Source of the DNA: Rickettsiales bacterium UBA4311
GTDB lineage: Bacteria; Pseudomonadota; Alphaproteobacteria; Rickettsiales; Deianiraeaceae
Direction: 5' to 3'
Length of the DNA: 35,028 bases
NCBI GenBank assembly: GCA_002394665.1
Contig: DGUL01000002.1
Span: forward strand, 185,353-220,380
In this document: positions 32,477 through 35,028 of the stretch, one piece after another
Numbering within the stretch: the first letter of the stretch is position 1
Layout of the letters: each line of letters opens with the position of its first letter
The notes under the pieces: model-generated
Told to the model about the DNA's origin: nothing
The model's input: the letters and a program-made list of their open reading frames with translations, nothing else
The model's database searches: none
Position numbers and translations under genes: made by a program

Positions 32477-32559
32477 TTTTTGATAACTTGTTTATCGCTT
32501 TTTGAATATTGCGCGGTTGGTTGTTTTTTTCTTCCAATCGCGTTTTGTTTTTTGTGTAT

Positions 32560-34011
32560 ATGATGATAAACAAGGAGGTTTTTTTAAATGAAATAAGTAG
32601 AGATAACCCTGATTTCAATCTTGACTTGATTGCGAAGGCTTATACCTTTTGCGAGGAAGCACATGCGGGGCAGGTTAGAAAGTCAGGTGAGCCTTATGTA
32701 ATTCATCCTATTTCTGTTGCGTTAGAAGTTTCAAGGTTGCAGATTGATGAGGTTTCAATAATTGCTTCTCTTTTGCATGATGTAGTTGAAGATACGAAAT
32801 ACACAAGAGAGGATATCGTTAAAGAATTTGGCAACGAAGTTGCGACAATCATTGATGGTGTTACAAAGTTGGAAAAAATTCAGTTTAAAGAAAAACAAAG
32901 AAAACAAGTTGAGGATTTTAGAAAGTTGTTTTTAGCGATATCAAAAGATGTTCGTGTGCTAATTATAAAGCTTTGCGACCGCGTCCATAATATGGAAACC
33001 ATTGAGTTCCAAAGCCCGGAAAAACAACAATCAATCGCTTTGGAAACAATAGAAATTTATGCTCCAATGGCTGAGAGGATCGGCTTGCAAAAGATTAAAA
33101 ACAAACTTCAAGATATGTCGTTTAAAATTCTGCATCCTGTGGAATACGCAGAGATTACAAAAAAAGTTCAACGATTGAAGGATGATTTTAATTCAACAAA
33201 TTTGGTTGAAGAAATTATAAGTGAATTGATTGCTACACTGCAAAGAAATGGCATTGAAGCAAACGAAAGAACGGTTTTTGGCCGTGAAAAATTGCCTTAC
33301 TCCATTTGGCTAAAAATGACAAGAAAAAATATTCCATTTGAAGAAATTACAGACGTGCTGGCTTTTAGAATTATTGTCAAAACAAAAGAAGAGTGTTATA
33401 GGGCATTGGGTGCAATACACACGACATATAACGCAATTCCGGGAAAGTTCAAAGATTTCATAAGTATTCCAAAAAGCAACGGCTATCGTTCGCTACACAC
33501 GAAAATTATGGGTTGGCGAGGACATCAAATTGATATTCAAATAAGAACACAGGAAATGCACGATGAAAATGAATTCGGGCTTGCTTCACACTGGAAATAT
33601 AAACAAGGAATGACGAGAGAAGACAAAATAAAGTATCTGCGTGCCACTTGGATAAATCGTGTGCTTGATATTTTATCAAAAAGCGAGACAAAGGATATCT
33701 TAAAAGATGCAAAAGTGGAAATTTCGGAGCAACGTGTAATTGCTTTTACGGACAAGGGCGATGTTGTAGATTTGCCTTATAAATCCAGTGTTTTGGACTT
33801 TGCCTTTGCCATTGACGAAAAACTTGGGCTTTATTTTGACTACGCCATTGTCAACGGGCAACACTGCGGAATTAGTTATATTCTTCAAAACGGGGACAAA
33901 GTTTCTATTTACACAACCAACAAACCAGTCGTCAATAGCATTTGGTTAAATTACGTAATTACTGGAAAAGCAAGGAATTGTGTAATTGAATATCTGTCTT
34001 CACAGAGATGA
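32560..34011 (+). CDS. Short RelA/SpoT homolog, (p)ppGpp synthetase/hydrolase
   Basis: A 483-residue protein with three RSH domains. The HD hydrolase (about 20-180) keeps its metal residues: VIHPISVA (His49), LLHDVVEDT (His73-Asp74) and LCDRVHNM (Asp140). The synthetase domain (about 235-345) has GREKLPYSI, KFKDFISIPKSNGYRSLHT and DIQIRTQEMHDENEFGLASHW; KFKD resembles the RxKD signature of bifunctional enzymes. A TGS domain (about 390-455) follows. The protein stops soon after, lacking the helical, zinc-finger and ACT regions that make long RSH proteins about 700-750 residues. It may therefore be freed from C-terminal regulation. ATG 32560 is chosen; an upstream extension to 32509 is hydrophobic and unlikely. 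It lies 83 nt after pal on the same strand. Confidence 0.9.
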   Translation: MMINKEVFLNEISRDNPDFNLDLIAKAYTFCEEAHAGQVRKSGEPYVIHPISVALEVSRLQIDEVSIIASLLHDVVEDTKYTREDIVKEFGNEVATIIDGVTKLEKIQFKEKQRKQVEDFRKLFLAISKDVRVLIIKLCDRVHNMETIEFQSPEKQQSIALETIEIYAPMAERIGLQKIKNKLQDMSFKILHPVEYAEITKKVQRLKDDFNSTNLVEEIISELIATLQRNGIEANERTVFGREKLPYSIWLKMTRKNIPFEEITDVLAFRIIVKTKEECYRALGAIHTTYNAIPGKFKDFISIPKSNGYRSLHTKIMGWRGHQIDIQIRTQEMHDENEFGLASHWKYKQGMTREDKIKYLRATWINRVLDILSKSETKDILKDAKVEISEQRVIAFTDKGDVVDLPYKSSVLDFAFAIDEKLGLYFDYAIVNGQHCGISYILQNGDKVSIYTTNKPVVNSIWLNYVITGKARNCVIEYLSSQR

Positions 34012-34048
34012 TTTGAAAAAACGTAAAATACAGCACAGAGCATATTTA

Positions 34049-35028
34049 TCAAGCTGTCCTATACCAAACATAAACAGTGAAATACGGCGGCATAGCAAAC
34101 TCAGGTTGAGTTACAGTGGCTGTGTGTGTGTGCGGTTGTCCGGAACCAGTTGAATTGCAAGTGCCAGTATGGGTGTGGTTACCGCGTTTAGCTTGTTGAC
34201 TAAGGCTATCTAAAGTAAGAGGGTCTGGAGCTACGTCGTTTTGAAAAGATCTTGTGGACTTTATGTTGTTTGTGTTCATCATAACATACCCTTTGTCAGT
34301 ATAGTATTCGTCACCAAATACGTGAAATAGCAAATCTTCTCTTGCATTTAAACCATTGTTTGTGCCACCGTTTACCTCTAAGGGTAAACTGCTAAGACCC
34401 AATCCAGTATTCATATTGCTATTGGCTTTAAAGTCTTCAGTACGACTATTGCTGATACCGCCACCATGGCTTATTATAGGAAGCGGGTTGTATAAATCTC
34501 GACTGTAAAAGGCGGTATAGGACGCCCACTGTTCTAAGGTGGTGTATTGACTGAGGGATGACGAGTTGTTGTAATAGTGTAAATCAGTGTATATTTCGCA
34601 GACGCGTGCATTTAATGTACCTAAACTTCTACAATATTGACCGTAATGATTTGGTAATATATTGTAATTACCAAAGTAGATTGAGGAAGTGTCAATTGCA
34701 TGTTTATGTGCACCGCCATATCCAATTGACACGCTGTGTGAATGCGACGGCATTTGTGCGGCAGTTAAAGTAGTTCCGTTGACTGCAACACTAACATCTT
34801 TTGTCCGTGTTAAAGAACCGCTAAAATTAGCATTATTTGAACCTCCGGTTGTTTTTGAAGTTGTCGAAGCAAGCAAAAACCTATCCTTAATTTGCACCCA
34901 AGTGCCACCAAAAATGGTTGATGGATCTGTATTATTGACGGAAATATAAATCGAACCAACTGGATAGATTTGCTTTTTTAGTTCATTAATCGCTTCTACA
35001 ATATTCTTACTATCTGTTTGCAGTTTTG
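34049..35028 (-). CDS. Phage tail-collar/tail-fibre-like protein, 5' end outside window
   Basis: The frame is open to the right edge of the window, so the start is missing; about 325 residues are seen. It begins with LQTDSKNIVEAINELK (a motif found in phage virion proteins), followed by IYPVGSIYISVNNTDPS and FGGTW, the hallmark of phage tail-collar domains. Then come TAAQMPSHSHS, GYGGAHKHA, a variable Asn/Ser/Tyr-rich region, and GNHTHTGTCNSTGSGQPHTH with the closing MPPYFTVYVWYRTA, which is the typical C-terminus of collar/short-tail-fibre proteins. The HxH motifs resemble metal-binding sites in receptor-binding tips. It probably belongs to a prophage or a phage-derived particle extending to the right; no other phage gene is in this window. 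GTG 34897 is an internal site, not the true start. Confidence 0.8.
   Translation of the reverse strand, partial: KLQTDSKNIVEAINELKKQIYPVGSIYISVNNTDPSTIFGGTWVQIKDRFLLASTTSKTTGGSNNANFSGSLTRTKDVSVAVNGTTLTAAQMPSHSHSVSIGYGGAHKHAIDTSSIYFGNYNILPNHYGQYCRSLGTLNARVCEIYTDLHYYNNSSSLSQYTTLEQWASYTAFYSRDLYNPLPIISHGGGISNSRTEDFKANSNMNTGLGLSSLPLEVNGGTNNGLNAREDLLFHVFGDEYYTDKGYVMMNTNNIKSTRSFQNDVAPDPLTLDSLSQQAKRGNHTHTGTCNSTGSGQPHTHTATVTQPEFAMPPYFTVYVWYRTA

Noticed and set aside
34558..34949. Plus-strand open frames near the right edge
   Set aside because: They are antisense to the tail-collar gene, whose frame has clear family motifs.

Overview
The window is a strongly AT-rich bacterial chromosome segment with mostly short intergenic gaps and genes on both strands. 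The best taxonomic marker is an FzlA-type glutathione-S-transferase-like protein (4974-5678, minus), a family characteristic of Alphaproteobacteria. LpxB, Pal, MurC and Asd indicate a diderm that makes peptidoglycan and lipid A. A free-standing atpD, a short Rel protein, scattered housekeeping genes and several large lineage-specific proteins with host-directed features suggest a host-associated, reduced alphaproteobacterium (Rickettsiales/Holosporales-like). This placement is inferred, not proven.

Layout. 1-8.5 kb: a glycerophosphodiester phosphodiesterase-like gene translationally coupled to a WavE-family glycosyltransferase; two small coiled-coil proteins with N-terminal CxxC motifs flanking an initiator tRNA; a LysE exporter; fzlA; mvaS (HMG-CoA synthase); and a second WavE gene whose N-terminal exon-like module is in another frame. 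8.5-17.4 kb: an unknown 528-residue protein ending in a polybasic stretch plus a CaaX-like CIII tail, atpD, tRNA-Gly(CCC), a 1340-residue protein with a possible divergent macro domain and a C-terminal bilobed hydrophobic region, and a membrane-anchored coiled-coil protein. 17.6-23.1 kb: lpxB, a CTP-dependent lipid kinase-like gene and a small lipoprotein on the minus strand; then an M24B aminopeptidase, a DMT transporter and a small orphan gene on the plus strand. 23.2-27.3 kb, minus: a GIY-YIG domain gene, an EcoRI-family adenine methyltransferase, murC and asd. 27.4-35.0 kb: an unknown 514-residue protein, rpmF, lpd, birA, pal, a short bifunctional-type rel, and the 3' part of a phage tail-collar-like gene that runs off the window.

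Working together: murC and asd supply cell-wall precursors; lpxB, the two WavE genes and the lipid kinase point to envelope glycolipid metabolism; birA and lpd serve biotin- and lipoate-dependent enzymes; mvaS implies a mevalonate route to isoprenoids, although no other step lies here.

Most interesting points: (1) a 23-nt GA repeat inside the GIY-YIG gene just upstream of the methyltransferase. Loss of one GA unit would fuse the two genes into one 498-residue protein, so this looks like a phase-variable restriction-modification locus. (2) The Ras-like C-terminus of the 528-residue protein. (3) A recurrent promoter layout with the -10 box 9-16 nt from the start codon and no Shine-Dalgarno sequence, implying many leaderless or nearly leaderless mRNAs. 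(4) The 1340-residue candidate effector. (5) Fresh tandem duplications and slippage events in coding sequence.
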